DNA from: Desulfobacteraceae bacterium
GTDB taxonomy: Bacteria; Desulfobacterota; Desulfobacteria; Desulfobacterales; Desulfosalsimonadaceae
Assembly: GCA_021737565.1 (NCBI GenBank)
Contig: JAIPDS010000013.1
Coordinates: 1 to 41,313 of the forward strand
Length of the DNA stretch: 41,313 bases
Direction: 5' to 3'
Positions 25,518 through 33,407 of the stretch are shown in pieces (within the stretch, counting starts at the first letter, position 1; every line of letters begins with the position of its first letter). The notes below the pieces were generated by a model. It was given only the letters and a program-made list of their open reading frames with translations, searched no databases and had not been told where the DNA came from. Position numbers and translations under genes: made by a program.

Positions 25518-27119
25518 TTAAAACCTGAAATTGCCGAAACCCGGCTCGCCGATCGGCTTAAGCGTGCTTACCTCAACCGCCATTGCAAGCCAATCCCTGA
25601 TCTCGGAGAACCTCAAAGTACGGTCATTTAAAAGCCGGGCGCCGCAGAAAAACGGATGAGCCTCGCCGTCGTATTTTTCAACCATCTTCCTGTAGAACTC
25701 ATCCCGTTCCTCGTCTGTCATCGGCTTGCCCCTGGCTTCGCGCTTTCTTTCCTCTATGGAGAGCAAAACCCCTCCGGCGCTCTTGCCGCTCATCACGGAG
25801 GTGCGCCCCCTCATGGTGTTAAACAGAAACGTGGGCCGGTAGGCCCTGCCGCACATCCCGTAGTTGGCGGCCCCGTTGTCCTGGCCTATGACAAGCTGTA
25901 GCCTGGGAACCTGGGCGCAGGACACGGCTCTTACCATGTCTGCGCCGTATTTGCCTATCCCGTTGTGCTCGGCCTCAGAGCCCACCATATAGCCGGGAGA
26001 TGCCTGGATAAACAGGATTGGCAGTTTTTCATGGGAACAGCGGACAATCCATTCTGCAGCTTTGCGGGCAGCCTCGTCAAATATCACGCCAATGCGGTTT
26101 GCAGCGATCACGCCCAGGGGAAAACCCTTTACCCTGATTTTTCCCGCCAGGATGTTGTCTCCGCGGCCGGGGGAATAATCAGCCTTGTATTCAAAAAAAT
26201 AACTGTCGTCTGCAATGGTTTCAATTACAGCCCTTGTGTCTATTGCATGGCTGCCAGAGGCGGGCAGTATGTCATAGAGGCGCTCCTGGGGATACATGGA
26301 CGGGCGTTCTTCGTAGCGATGCAAATGACAGGTCTGAGGCGGCTCAAGGGACAGAATTTCTCTTACTTTTTCAATTGCCTCGTCCTGGTTTTTACAGAAA
26401 TGGTCAGCACCTCCGGAAATCTGGGTGTGCACCCTGGCCCCGCCCAGATCTTCCGCGGAGATCACCTCGCCGGTTGCCATTTTGACAAGCGGGGGGCCTC
26501 CCAGAAAAGAATACGACATTTTATCTATCATCACTGCCTGGCATGCCATGAAAACTATATAGGCGCCTCCGGCAGTATTGCCGCCCGTGCTCAGGGTAAC
26601 CTGTTTTAATCCCATGGCAGACATTCTTGCCATGTTATAGAACATGGTCCCGAAATGCTGGTCATCGGGAAATACATCCGCCTGCATGGGAAGATAGGCC
26701 CCTCCTGAATCAGCAATATAAACGCAGTTAAGCCCGTTTTTTTCCGCAATCGCCTGGGCGCGCATGTGCTTTTTAAGGGTGATCGGAAAATACGTGCCCG
26801 CCTTGACCCGGCTGTCATTGGCGATTATCATCGTCCAGTTACCGTAAATCCTGCCAAGGCCAGTAACAACCCCAGCGCACGGCACGTCCCCGACCTCCGG
26901 ATAATTCATTCCAAACCCTGCAATCCGGGAAAGCTCATAAAACTCTGTTCCCCCGTCTATCAACTGGTATATAAGATCCCGGACCGGCTTCTTTCCCTGC
27001 TTGGCCAGCTTTTCCACGGCTTTGTCACCGCCCGGCCACAGCGCCTCGTTTACACGCTCGTCAAGCTTTGCCTCTTCATTTAACCAGTGCCTGCGGTTTT
27101 CCGTGATATTTTCCGACAT
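25518..27119 (-). CDS. Acyl-CoA carboxyltransferase, methylcrotonyl-CoA carboxylase beta-like
   Basis: 533 residues, two crotonase-fold carboxyltransferase halves. YIADSGGAYLPMQADVFPD, the TAGGAYIVFMA oxyanion loop, SFLGGPPLVKMATGE, SAEDLGGA and, in the second half, QDNGAANYGMCGRAY and MSGKSAGGVL are all closest to methylcrotonyl-CoA carboxylase beta in my recollection; glutaconyl-CoA decarboxylase alpha is the main alternative. The enzyme needs a biotin carrier and usually a biotin carboxylase, and neither is in the window. GGAGG lies eight bases before the ATG. It lies 59 bases after the enoyl-CoA hydratase gene. The likely step is carboxylation (or, in anaerobes, decarboxylation) of a branched or unsaturated acyl-CoA. 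Confidence 0.88.
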   Translation of the reverse strand: MSENITENRRHWLNEEAKLDERVNEALWPGGDKAVEKLAKQGKKPVRDLIYQLIDGGTEFYELSRIAGFGMNYPEVGDVPCAGVVTGLGRIYGNWTMIIANDSRVKAGTYFPITLKKHMRAQAIAEKNGLNCVYIADSGGAYLPMQADVFPDDQHFGTMFYNMARMSAMGLKQVTLSTGGNTAGGAYIVFMACQAVMIDKMSYSFLGGPPLVKMATGEVISAEDLGGARVHTQISGGADHFCKNQDEAIEKVREILSLEPPQTCHLHRYEERPSMYPQERLYDILPASGSHAIDTRAVIETIADDSYFFEYKADYSPGRGDNILAGKIRVKGFPLGVIAANRIGVIFDEAARKAAEWIVRCSHEKLPILFIQASPGYMVGSEAEHNGIGKYGADMVRAVSCAQVPRLQLVIGQDNGAANYGMCGRAYRPTFLFNTMRGRTSVMSGKSAGGVLLSIEERKREARGKPMTDEERDEFYRKMVEKYDGEAHPFFCGARLLNDRTLRFSEIRDWLAMAVEVSTLKPIGEPGFGNFRF

Positions 27120-27178
27120 GGGTTAATCCTCCTGAATAGTATCTGAACCAATGAAAACTTTGAGAAGGCTGTATATCC

Positions 27179-27967
27179 TTACTTGCCCTTATAAACGGGT
27201 TTTCTTTTTTCGCGAAACGCGGCCAGCCCTTCCAGCCGATCCTCCGTCGGAATTGTTATCCAGTAGGCATTTGATTCAATGGCAAGCCCGGTGTGAAGAT
27301 CTGTTTCCATGCCCGCATCAATAGCGTACTTGGCCTGCTCGATGGCAATGGGGCCGGTTTCGCATATGGCCCCGGCAAGCTTGATTGCCTCGCCCATGAG
27401 TTCTTCGGGTTCACAGATCTTGTTTGCCAGGCCGATATCCAGTGCTTCTTCGGCCCCCACCCTGCGGCCTGTAAAGATAAGCTCCTTTGCCTTGCCCCGG
27501 CCTATAAGACGCGGCAGCCTCTGGGTTCCGCCGCCTCCCGGGATTATTGCAAGCCTGGTTTCTGTCAGGCCCATGGTGGCATTCATGGAGACAATCCTTA
27601 AATCGCTTGCAAGGGCTATCTCGGTGCCGCCCCCGAGGGCCACCCCGTTTACCGCTGAAATTACGGGTTTATTCAGGGATTCAATATCCGTTAATAGATT
27701 TCTTATGGTGTATATAAACTCCCTTACCTGAATATCTGTAAGAGTGGCCCTCTCCTTTAGATCAGCCCCTGCACTGAATGCCTTCTGCCCTGCTCCTGTA
27801 ATGATTACCACCCTGATGTCTTTATTGAAGCGCAATGATTCGATCTGGGTTTTAAGGGCGCGGAGCATGTCAAAATTTAAAGCATTCATCATTTCAGAAC
27901 GGTTCATGGTAAGAATCCTTACCTGGTCCCTGTCTTCTGCAAGCAGATTGTCTTGACTTCCCGACAT
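27179..27967 (-). CDS. Enoyl-CoA hydratase, 3-methylglutaconyl-CoA hydratase-like
   Basis: 262 residues, crotonase superfamily. The oxyanion-hole loop AFSAGADLKERA (63-74) and GVALGGGTEIAL (108-119) are present; catalytic Glu are E116 and E136 (in GLTETRLAIIPGGGGTQRLPR region). KERA, IIPGGGGTQRLPR, the AKYAIDAGMETDLHTGLAIE stretch and IPTEDRLEG are strikingly like AUH/LiuC-type methylglutaconyl-CoA hydratase, though general short-chain hydratase cannot be excluded. With the carboxyltransferase and lyase-like genes downstream this suggests the leucine/isovalerate route. ATG with GGAGGG. It lies 38 bases after the dehydrogenase gene. Confidence 0.9.
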   Translation of the reverse strand: MSGSQDNLLAEDRDQVRILTMNRSEMMNALNFDMLRALKTQIESLRFNKDIRVVIITGAGQKAFSAGADLKERATLTDIQVREFIYTIRNLLTDIESLNKPVISAVNGVALGGGTEIALASDLRIVSMNATMGLTETRLAIIPGGGGTQRLPRLIGRGKAKELIFTGRRVGAEEALDIGLANKICEPEELMGEAIKLAGAICETGPIAIEQAKYAIDAGMETDLHTGLAIESNAYWITIPTEDRLEGLAAFREKRKPVYKGK

Positions 27968-28005
27968 TTATATCCCTCCGTATCTTCGGTCAAATAAAGC
28001 CGCGA

Positions 28006-29154
28006 CTAACATCCGATGTTCCTTGAGATCACCAGCCGCTGAACCTCGGATGTGCCCTCGCCTATATCAAGAAGTTTCTGATCCCTGTAAAATCTTTCCA
28101 CGTTGTATTCCTTCATAAGCCCGTAGCCGCCGTGGATCTGAACCGCATTGTTGGCCACCCGCCCCATCAGCTCGGAGCAGTAAAGCTTTGCCATTGCCGC
28201 CTCTTTTTGAAACGGCCTTTTGTTGTCGCGAAGCCAGCAGGCCTTGTAAAGAAGGTTCCGGGCACACTCGATTTCCATGGCAGCATCTGCAAGCTTGAAA
28301 GCAACGGCCTGGAACTTTGAAATGGGTTTTCCGAACTGCACCCTCTGTTTTGCATATTTCAGGGCGGCCTCGTAAGCACCCTGCGCCCCCCCAAGACCCA
28401 TTGCGCCTATGGAAAGCCTTCCCCCGTCAAGGGTGTTTAACATCTGGTGGAAGCCCTCCCCCTGTCTTCCAAGCACATTTTCAGAAGGAACCCGTACATT
28501 GTCAAAATACAGCTCCGCAGTATTTGAGGCCCTCCACATCATCTTTTTGTGCATGGGCTTTCCGGTAAACCCCCGGGTGCCGTTCTCCACTAAAAAACAG
28601 GTGTATTCGGGGCGGCCGTCCTCACGCTGGCCGGTAATTGCCTGGACTGTAACCCCGAGCGTCATCTCGCAGGCCGCGTTTGTGATAAAAATCTTGGAGC
28701 CGTTAATAACCCAGTCGTCTCCGTCTTTTACCGCAACCGTTTTTGTTCCCCCGGCATCGGATCCCGCACCAGGTTCCGTAAGGCCGAATCCCCACAGGGC
28801 TTCTCCTGCGCATAATTTGGGCAGGTATCTGTTTTTCTGCTCTTCTGTGCCGAAATAATAAAGCGGGCCGATTCCCAGCGAATTTCCCGCAGCCACGGTT
28901 GCCGCCTGGGACCCGTCCACCCGGGCGATTTCTTCGACTGCTATTATATATGATATGTAATCAAGCCCCTGGCCTCCGTACTGTTCGGATACAAACATGC
29001 CGAAAAGGCCTATGCCGCCCATTTTCCGCGTCAGCTCGGAGGAAAATTCCTCGCGCTCCTCGAGCTCGCCCGCTACAGGAGCGATTTCTTTTTCGGCAAA
29101 TTTGCGGATTTCCTTGCGGATCATTTCCTGCTCGACTGTCAGGTCAAAATCCAA
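28006..29154 (-). CDS. Acyl-CoA dehydrogenase (short-chain type)
   Basis: 382 residues, normal length. FAD- and substrate-binding signatures FGLTEPGAGSDAGG and KIFITNA, and the C-terminal HGGYGLMKEY and IGEGTSEVQRLVI. The base E366 is at the canonical position used by short/medium-chain enzymes. Isovaleryl-CoA dehydrogenases instead keep their Glu on another helix, where this protein has LDGGRLSIGA, so it is probably not a typical isovaleryl enzyme even though its neighbours resemble that pathway. Electrons would go to ETF, not encoded here. The start is TTG at 29154, supported by a perfect AGGAGG six bases upstream. First gene of the acyl-CoA cluster. Confidence 0.93.
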   Translation of the reverse strand: MDFDLTVEQEMIRKEIRKFAEKEIAPVAGELEEREEFSSELTRKMGGIGLFGMFVSEQYGGQGLDYISYIIAVEEIARVDGSQAATVAAGNSLGIGPLYYFGTEEQKNRYLPKLCAGEALWGFGLTEPGAGSDAGGTKTVAVKDGDDWVINGSKIFITNAACEMTLGVTVQAITGQREDGRPEYTCFLVENGTRGFTGKPMHKKMMWRASNTAELYFDNVRVPSENVLGRQGEGFHQMLNTLDGGRLSIGAMGLGGAQGAYEAALKYAKQRVQFGKPISKFQAVAFKLADAAMEIECARNLLYKACWLRDNKRPFQKEAAMAKLYCSELMGRVANNAVQIHGGYGLMKEYNVERFYRDQKLLDIGEGTSEVQRLVISRNIGC

Positions 29155-29458
29155 GAGGCACCTCCTTTGTCAAAAAATGACTGAATACCGGGCTGGACCC
29201 CATGAACACAGGGAGCGGAAGGATATATACAGCGTTTGCCCGGATAATAACTGTTAATTAAAAAGTAACGTACACGTAAAGTTTTGTAAAGCGATTTCAT
29301 AGTCCGGGGGCAAAATTTTATTGCAGGCATCTTGACACTTTCTGGTTTGTGATTACTTTAACGATGAAATCAACATCCTGATATATATGAATAAATGAAT
29401 GACGGGAAAAGGCAGTTGAAAAATAACCGATCTGTGACCGAAAAAGGAGGGAAGAGCC
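29155..29458. other. Divergent intergenic region acyl-CoA dehydrogenase / hsp20
   Basis: 304 bases, no gene. Features: a possible leftward -10 TATTAT (29249-29244); an AT-rich TTAATTAA (29253-29260) with an imperfect palindrome TAACGTACACGTAAA (about 29266-29280) that might bind a regulator of the acyl-CoA operon; and a possible hsp20 promoter at 29332-29360. I see no CIRCE element. Confidence 0.4.
29332..29360 (+). promoter_or_regulatory. Possible hsp20 promoter
   Basis: TTGACA (29332-29337) is a perfect -35, but 17 bases on the -10 region is only ACTTTA (29355-29360). It could be a weak sigma-70 or a heat-shock-type promoter; about 100 bases of leader follow before the strong GGAGGG binding site. 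Confidence 0.35.
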
Positions 29459-29914
29459 ATGTTTACCAGAGGATTCTTTGATTTTCCGGATTTGGGATGG
29501 AGAAGCCCGTTTGAGGAAATGGACCGCATGCGACGCTACATAGATCAGCTTATGGGACAGGCGGAGTCAGGATATGCGCTGCCGCGGGCAGGAGTATTTC
29601 CCTTGATTAATCTCACCGAGTCAAAGGAAGCTTATATCCTCAGGGCCGAACTGCCCGGTGTAAAGGCAGGAGACCTTGACATCCAGGCAACTGGCAGAAA
29701 CATTACCATCTCAGGGGAAAGAAAAATCGAAACCGACCAGAACGCCACTTATCACAGAAGGGAGCGAAGTGCCGGAAGCTTCTCCAGGGCTCTTACGCTG
29801 CCAGGAGAAATTGACCGCGACAAAATAGAAGCTTCGTTAAAAGACGGTGTTCTCACGGTCTCTGTTCCGAAGTCTGAAAAGGCAAAAGCAAAACAAATAG
29901 AGATAAAATCGTAA
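29459..29914 (+). CDS. Small heat-shock protein (Hsp20 / alpha-crystallin family)
   Basis: 151 residues. The N-terminal WxSPFEEMDRMRRYIDQL arm is typical of the bacterial Hsp20 class; the alpha-crystallin domain runs about 40-140 with YILRAELPGVKAGDLDIQ and the ELDRDKIEASLKDGVLTVSVPK-type end. A C-terminal KAKQIEIKS tail provides the I-x-I that docks into neighbouring subunits. It is an ATP-independent holdase binding unfolding proteins, forming large oligomers. A strong AAAGGAGGGAAG site precedes the ATG. First of a tandem pair with 37 bases between. Confidence 0.94.
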   Translation: MFTRGFFDFPDLGWRSPFEEMDRMRRYIDQLMGQAESGYALPRAGVFPLINLTESKEAYILRAELPGVKAGDLDIQATGRNITISGERKIETDQNATYHRRERSAGSFSRALTLPGEIDRDKIEASLKDGVLTVSVPKSEKAKAKQIEIKS

Positions 29915-29951
29915 AACCCATCCCCGGGATCTGTGAAAGGAGGGAAAAGAT

Positions 29952-30365
29952 ATGGCAAACGAAACTCAGAGCAGGGATATGCAGGTAAGAGGCAAACAGG
30001 ACGTATCCGGCGCAGCCGAGCAGACCAGGCCGGGTCCTGTGTTCACCCCGCCGGTCGATATATGCGAGGATGAAAACGGGATCAAGCTGATGGCCGATAT
30101 GCCAGGGGTAAAACCCGATGATGTAAACATTGACGTCCGCGAAAACACCCTCACGCTTGCCGGCAAAGTAAAGCCCTTTGAAGGCGCGGAAGAAACAGAT
30201 CTGATGATCGAATACGATATCGGCCTGTACTACCGGCAGTTTACTCTTCCGGAACTCGTAGACCAGGAAAAGATAGACGCCCAGTTAAAAGACGGCGTAT
30301 TAACCCTCGTACTGCCTAAGGCCGAAGCGGCAAAACCCAAAAAGATTGAAATAAAAAGCGGATAA
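29952..30365 (+). CDS. Small heat-shock protein (Hsp20), second copy
   Basis: 137 residues. The alpha-crystallin domain has VDICEDENGIKLMADMPGVKPDDVNIDV and LYYRQFTLPELVDQEKIDAQLKDGVLTL-type blocks (given here by parts: MADMPGVKPDDV, KDGVLTLVLPK). The N-terminal arm is a short polar Gln/Arg-rich tail unlike the partner's amphipathic arm. It also ends in an IEIKS-like I-x-I. The differing N-termini suggest the pair co-assemble as a two-component holdase, as known for some bacterial Hsp20 pairs. GGAGGG nine bases before the ATG. Confidence 0.93.
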   Translation: MANETQSRDMQVRGKQDVSGAAEQTRPGPVFTPPVDICEDENGIKLMADMPGVKPDDVNIDVRENTLTLAGKVKPFEGAEETDLMIEYDIGLYYRQFTLPELVDQEKIDAQLKDGVLTLVLPKAEAAKPKKIEIKSG

Positions 30366-30381
30366 ATTCTAACTACCCGCC

Positions 30382-30408
30382 CCGGGCGGGCTTAAAAAAC
30401 CCGCCCGG
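30382..30408. terminator. Bidirectional hairpin between hsp20 and hisE
   Basis: CCGGGCGGG (30382-30390) and CCCGCCCGG (30400-30408) are perfect 9-bp complements with an A-rich 9-base loop. It lies between two facing genes; the loop has a T-run when read on the minus strand but no T-run follows the stem, so the strength is uncertain. Confidence 0.65.
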
Positions 30409-30412
30409 CAAA

Positions 30413-30676
30413 TCACAGGTATTTGTATACATCATCCGGGTCAAGATCGCAGGCCAGCATCATGACCTGGGCGTGATACAAAAGCTGGGAGATCTCCTGG
30501 GCTGTCCTGTCACGGTTTTCATGCACAGAGGCCATCCAGGCTTCGCATGCTTCTTCGACAAGTTTTTTGCCGATCTCGTGGCGGCCCTTTTTAAGCAGCT
30601 TAACCGTTCCTGAACGCGGATCGGCATCCGCGGTCTTTGCGGCCAGTTCTGCAAACAGATCATCAAATCGCTTCAT
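30413..30676 (-). CDS. hisE: Phosphoribosyl-ATP pyrophosphatase (HisE, MazG-like)
   Basis: 87 residues, a standalone HisE. KKGRHEIGKKLVEEACE has the MazG-type metal-binding ExxE, and EISQLLYHAQVMM with a DLD end fits the family's closing helices. It hydrolyses phosphoribosyl-ATP to phosphoribosyl-AMP, the second step of histidine synthesis. It is separated from the other his genes and comes nine bases after leuD; its placement suggests it is read with the leu genes. ATG with AGGA seven bases upstream. Confidence 0.87.
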   Translation of the reverse strand: MKRFDDLFAELAAKTADADPRSGTVKLLKKGRHEIGKKLVEEACEAWMASVHENRDRTAQEISQLLYHAQVMMLACDLDPDDVYKYL

Positions 30677-30685
30677 GGGAAAGTC

Positions 30686-31213
30686 CTAGTAGTTTGCATC
30701 CGCATATTCCACCCATCCCCCGGCTTCCACAAGAGCCCGGTCAAATTCGGAAATCAAAAAAGCGATTTCAGCTTCTTTCCCCTCCCTGCCCGAAATTTTT
30801 AGCACGCTTTTTTCCAAATCTGCGTAGACCGAGGCCTCAGGGCTTAAAAATTCGTTAAATATCCTGTCAATACTTTCAGAAGGAAGTTCTATTGCAAGCA
30901 TCCCGCAGTTAAACATGTTCTGCCTGAATATGCGGGCAAAGCTTTCGGCAATCACCATGTGAATACCGTTTACCTCCAGTGCCCACGGAGCATGCTCGCG
31001 CGAGGAACCACACCCGAAATTGGACCTGCTGACAATAACCTGTTTGCCTTTGATATCTTCTTTTGGATCAAAGCCTTCCAGGCTCAGGTCCTCGAGCAGG
31101 TGCGGGCCGAGGGCCTCCTTTGAAACCTCTGTCAAGTATTTTGCCGGGATGATTTCATCGGTGTTTATGTCTGAACGATCGAGAAAAAGGGCTTTACCGC
31201 CGAAATTGCGCAT
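30686..31213 (-). CDS. leuD: 3-isopropylmalate dehydratase small subunit (LeuD-type)
   Basis: 175 residues, the short swivel subunit of the aconitase superfamily. DRSDINTDEIIPAKYL (metal/substrate loop) and VSRSNFGCGSSREHAPWAL are the signatures. With LeuC it isomerises 2-isopropylmalate to 3-isopropylmalate in leucine synthesis. This small-subunit class (about 165-175 residues) is shared with homoaconitase- and 2,3-dimethylmalate-dehydratase-like enzymes, so substrate is provisional. GGAG before ATG; four-base gap after leuC. Confidence 0.9.
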   Translation of the reverse strand: MRNFGGKALFLDRSDINTDEIIPAKYLTEVSKEALGPHLLEDLSLEGFDPKEDIKGKQVIVSRSNFGCGSSREHAPWALEVNGIHMVIAESFARIFRQNMFNCGMLAIELPSESIDRIFNEFLSPEASVYADLEKSVLKISGREGKEAEIAFLISEFDRALVEAGGWVEYADANY

Positions 31214-31217
31214 AATT

Positions 31218-32516
31218 TTACTCCGGATTCTGATCTTTATAAAGGCTGGAATTTGTTATATGGCCGGCAACAGCTGTTGCCGCGGCAGTGGCCGGGCTCA
31301 TGAGATGCACCATGCCGCCTTTTCCCATGCGGCCGTAAAAATTCCGGTTTGTGGTTGAAGCGCATACCTCCCCTTCTGCAATAACCCCGCAGCTCATGCC
31401 GAGACAAGCCCCGCAGGTCGGGTTGGCAACGCAGAAGCCCGCATCCATGAAGGTTTCAATTATTCCCTCCTCCATTGCCTTGCGGTATGCCCCGGGTGTT
31501 GCCGGCGATACAATGCCCCTAAGAGAATCGCTTATCCTGCGGCCTGAAAGCACATCCGCCGCAACCCTTAAGTCTTCTATGCGCCCGTTTGTACACGAGC
31601 CGATATAAACCTGGTCCACTGGCGTGCCTTCCATCTCTGATACTGGAGTCACGTTGTCCGGCTTGTACCCGTAGGTAACCTGGGGGGCAAGAGCGCTTAC
31701 ATCTATTTCCAGGCTTTTTTCATACCCTGCATCCTGGTCGGGAAGAAACCTGCTGTAATAATCCATCGCCTCCCTGCGGGTATTAAATTCGTCTTTTATA
31801 AACGGCCTCAGATAATCCACGGTGGTCATGTCCGGATAACAAATCCCGCTTGTCCCACCCGCCTCAACAGCCATATTGCAGAGTGTCATGCGAGACTCCA
31901 TGCTCATTTTCTCCACAACCGGTCCGGCAAACTCTATTACCCTGTCTGTGGCCCCGCTTACCCCCAGTCTGCCTATAATGGACAGTATCACGTCCTTGGC
32001 ATACACACCTTCAGGCAAAGACCCTGTTATTTCAATTTTTATTGTACCCGGGCGGCGAAAGGCGCATACGCCCTTTAAAATACCTACTTCCAGGTCCGTG
32101 GTTCCCACTCCCGCCGCAAAAGCTCCGAATGCACCGTAGGTACAGGTATGTGAGTCTCCCATTATAATTGTATAGCCGGGACGCACAAAACCGTGCTCCG
32201 GGAAAAGGGCATGGCAAACCCCGTTTCTGCCGATATCGAAAAAATTCTCAATATTGTGCCGCCTGGCCCAGTCCCGCAGTATTTTCCCCTGCAGTGCTGT
32301 TTTGGAATCCTTTGCCGGGCTTACATGATCAATGACCGCCTTGATTCTGGAGGCATCAAACACCCGGTCCTTTCCCCTTCTAACCAAATCGTTTATGGCC
32401 ACCGGCGTGGTTATTTCGTGGCAGAACACTTCATCCAGCCCGAGCACGCACATATCGCCCGCCGGGTTATCCACAAGATGAACGTCAAAAATTTTTTCAG
32501 CAACAGTTTTACCCAT
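31218..32516 (-). CDS. leuC: 3-isopropylmalate dehydratase large subunit (LeuC-type)
   Basis: 432 residues from ATG 32516; the TTG two codons earlier has no better ribosome binding site. The iron-sulfur cluster cysteines are visible in VYIGSCTNGR and NPTCGACLGMSC. GDSHTCTYGAFGAFAAGVGTTD is the aconitase-family substrate loop (C in SHTC). About 420-435 residues is the short HACN/LeuC-2 class found in anaerobes and archaea rather than the 466-residue E. coli LeuC. Partner leuD follows by four bases. No leuA or leuB is in view, so participation in leucine synthesis is inferred from family; a related dehydratase step is possible. Confidence 0.92.
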   Translation of the reverse strand: MGKTVAEKIFDVHLVDNPAGDMCVLGLDEVFCHEITTPVAINDLVRRGKDRVFDASRIKAVIDHVSPAKDSKTALQGKILRDWARRHNIENFFDIGRNGVCHALFPEHGFVRPGYTIIMGDSHTCTYGAFGAFAAGVGTTDLEVGILKGVCAFRRPGTIKIEITGSLPEGVYAKDVILSIIGRLGVSGATDRVIEFAGPVVEKMSMESRMTLCNMAVEAGGTSGICYPDMTTVDYLRPFIKDEFNTRREAMDYYSRFLPDQDAGYEKSLEIDVSALAPQVTYGYKPDNVTPVSEMEGTPVDQVYIGSCTNGRIEDLRVAADVLSGRRISDSLRGIVSPATPGAYRKAMEEGIIETFMDAGFCVANPTCGACLGMSCGVIAEGEVCASTTNRNFYGRMGKGGMVHLMSPATAAATAVAGHITNSSLYKDQNPE

Positions 32517-32551
32517 TTTCAATTTTCCTGTACCGGATTTCTATGCATTTA

Positions 32552-32881
32552 TTATTCCCATCCGCCGATCATGTGCATGTGAAGATGAAAAATTTCCTGC
32601 CCCCCTCCCTTTTCAACATTGAAAAACAGCCTGTATCCGCTTTCGGCAACGCCCGTACGCACGGCCATTTCTTTTGCCGCAAAAATGAGCGCCGACAGGA
32701 TATAATCGTCTTCTTTTGTTATATCATTTACGCTTCGGATATGTTTTTTCGGTACAAAAAGCAGATGAACAGGCGCCATTGGATTGATATCCCTGAAAAC
32801 CACAAGTTCATCGGTTTCCATCAGAAATTCGCTGTCCAGTTCCCTGTTGACGATTTTACAAAACAGACATTCATCACCCAT
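32552..32881 (-). CDS. HIT-family (HINT-type) nucleotide hydrolase
   Basis: 109 residues from ATG 32881, which has GGAGGAG just upstream; the open frame allows a start nine codons earlier but without a ribosome binding site. CLFCKIVNRELDSE is the HINT N-terminus, and FHLHMHMIGG near the end is the HxHxHxx catalytic triad of histidines. HINT proteins hydrolyse purine nucleoside phosphoramidates and can act in nucleotide stress signalling. It comes 35 bases before leuC and 48 bases after the universal stress gene in the same direction. Confidence 0.92.
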   Translation of the reverse strand: MGDECLFCKIVNRELDSEFLMETDELVVFRDINPMAPVHLLFVPKKHIRSVNDITKEDDYILSALIFAAKEMAVRTGVAESGYRLFFNVEKGGGQEIFHLHMHMIGGWE

Positions 32882-32929
32882 ATACTCCTCCATGCAACAC
32901 AGGTTCACGGTTTGCAGGCCGATAAAGAC

Positions 32930-33376
32930 CTATCCAGACTTGACAACCAGCACCGCGGTCTTGCCAAGGGCGCGGATCAGCTTTATGCTTATATCTCCGA
33001 GCACGAATTCCTCGGATTTTGACATTTTCTTGCGGCCTATTACCAGCATGTCATACTGACCCTGGTTAAAAACATCAATTACCCCGTCAGTTATAGTTGG
33101 ATACTGCTTGTCAACAAGCTGGATGCGTATCTTTTCAGGGTCAAAGCCTTTTTCCTCAACAAGCCGCTCCTTTGCCTTCTTTAACATATCCTCCAGCCGG
33201 GCCGGCAGCTCGGCCATGAATTTTTTGCCCATCAGCTCCTCGCCCGAACTTGGCTTGCGGAATATGTGAACAAAGGTTATATCAGCATCCGGGCAAATGG
33301 ACATGTCTATCAAAAAATTGACCACGCCTTTGGAGCTGACCGAATCATTTAACGGAACAAGTATTGATGTACCCAA
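32930..33376 (-). CDS. Universal stress protein (UspA family)
   Basis: 148 residues from a TTG at 33376, which has GGAGG (33389-33385) at an ideal 8-base distance. The open frame begins at another TTG (33433) with no ribosome binding site and would overlap the kinase gene by 26 bases. Starting at 33376 the protein opens with GTSILVPLNDS, the normal Usp strand. The body has DITFVHIFRKP, DMLVIGRKKMSK and the C-terminal GKTAVLVVKSG strand; the ATP-binding GxxGxxxxxxxxGS is only partly kept (DMLVIGRKKM...VLGDISIKLIR), so nucleotide binding is uncertain. Next to the GAF and kinase genes, which suggests a stress-response module. Confidence 0.87.
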   Translation of the reverse strand: MGTSILVPLNDSVSSKGVVNFLIDMSICPDADITFVHIFRKPSSGEELMGKKFMAELPARLEDMLKKAKERLVEEKGFDPEKIRIQLVDKQYPTITDGVIDVFNQGQYDMLVIGRKKMSKSEEFVLGDISIKLIRALGKTAVLVVKSG

Positions 33377-33407
33377 AGCCTCTACCTCCGTTCCCGCCGG
33401 CGCCTTG

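Noticed and set aside
25965-26609. A 214-codon plus-strand open frame inside the carboxyltransferase gene
   Set aside because: Antisense shadow; the minus-strand protein is a clear family member across this region.
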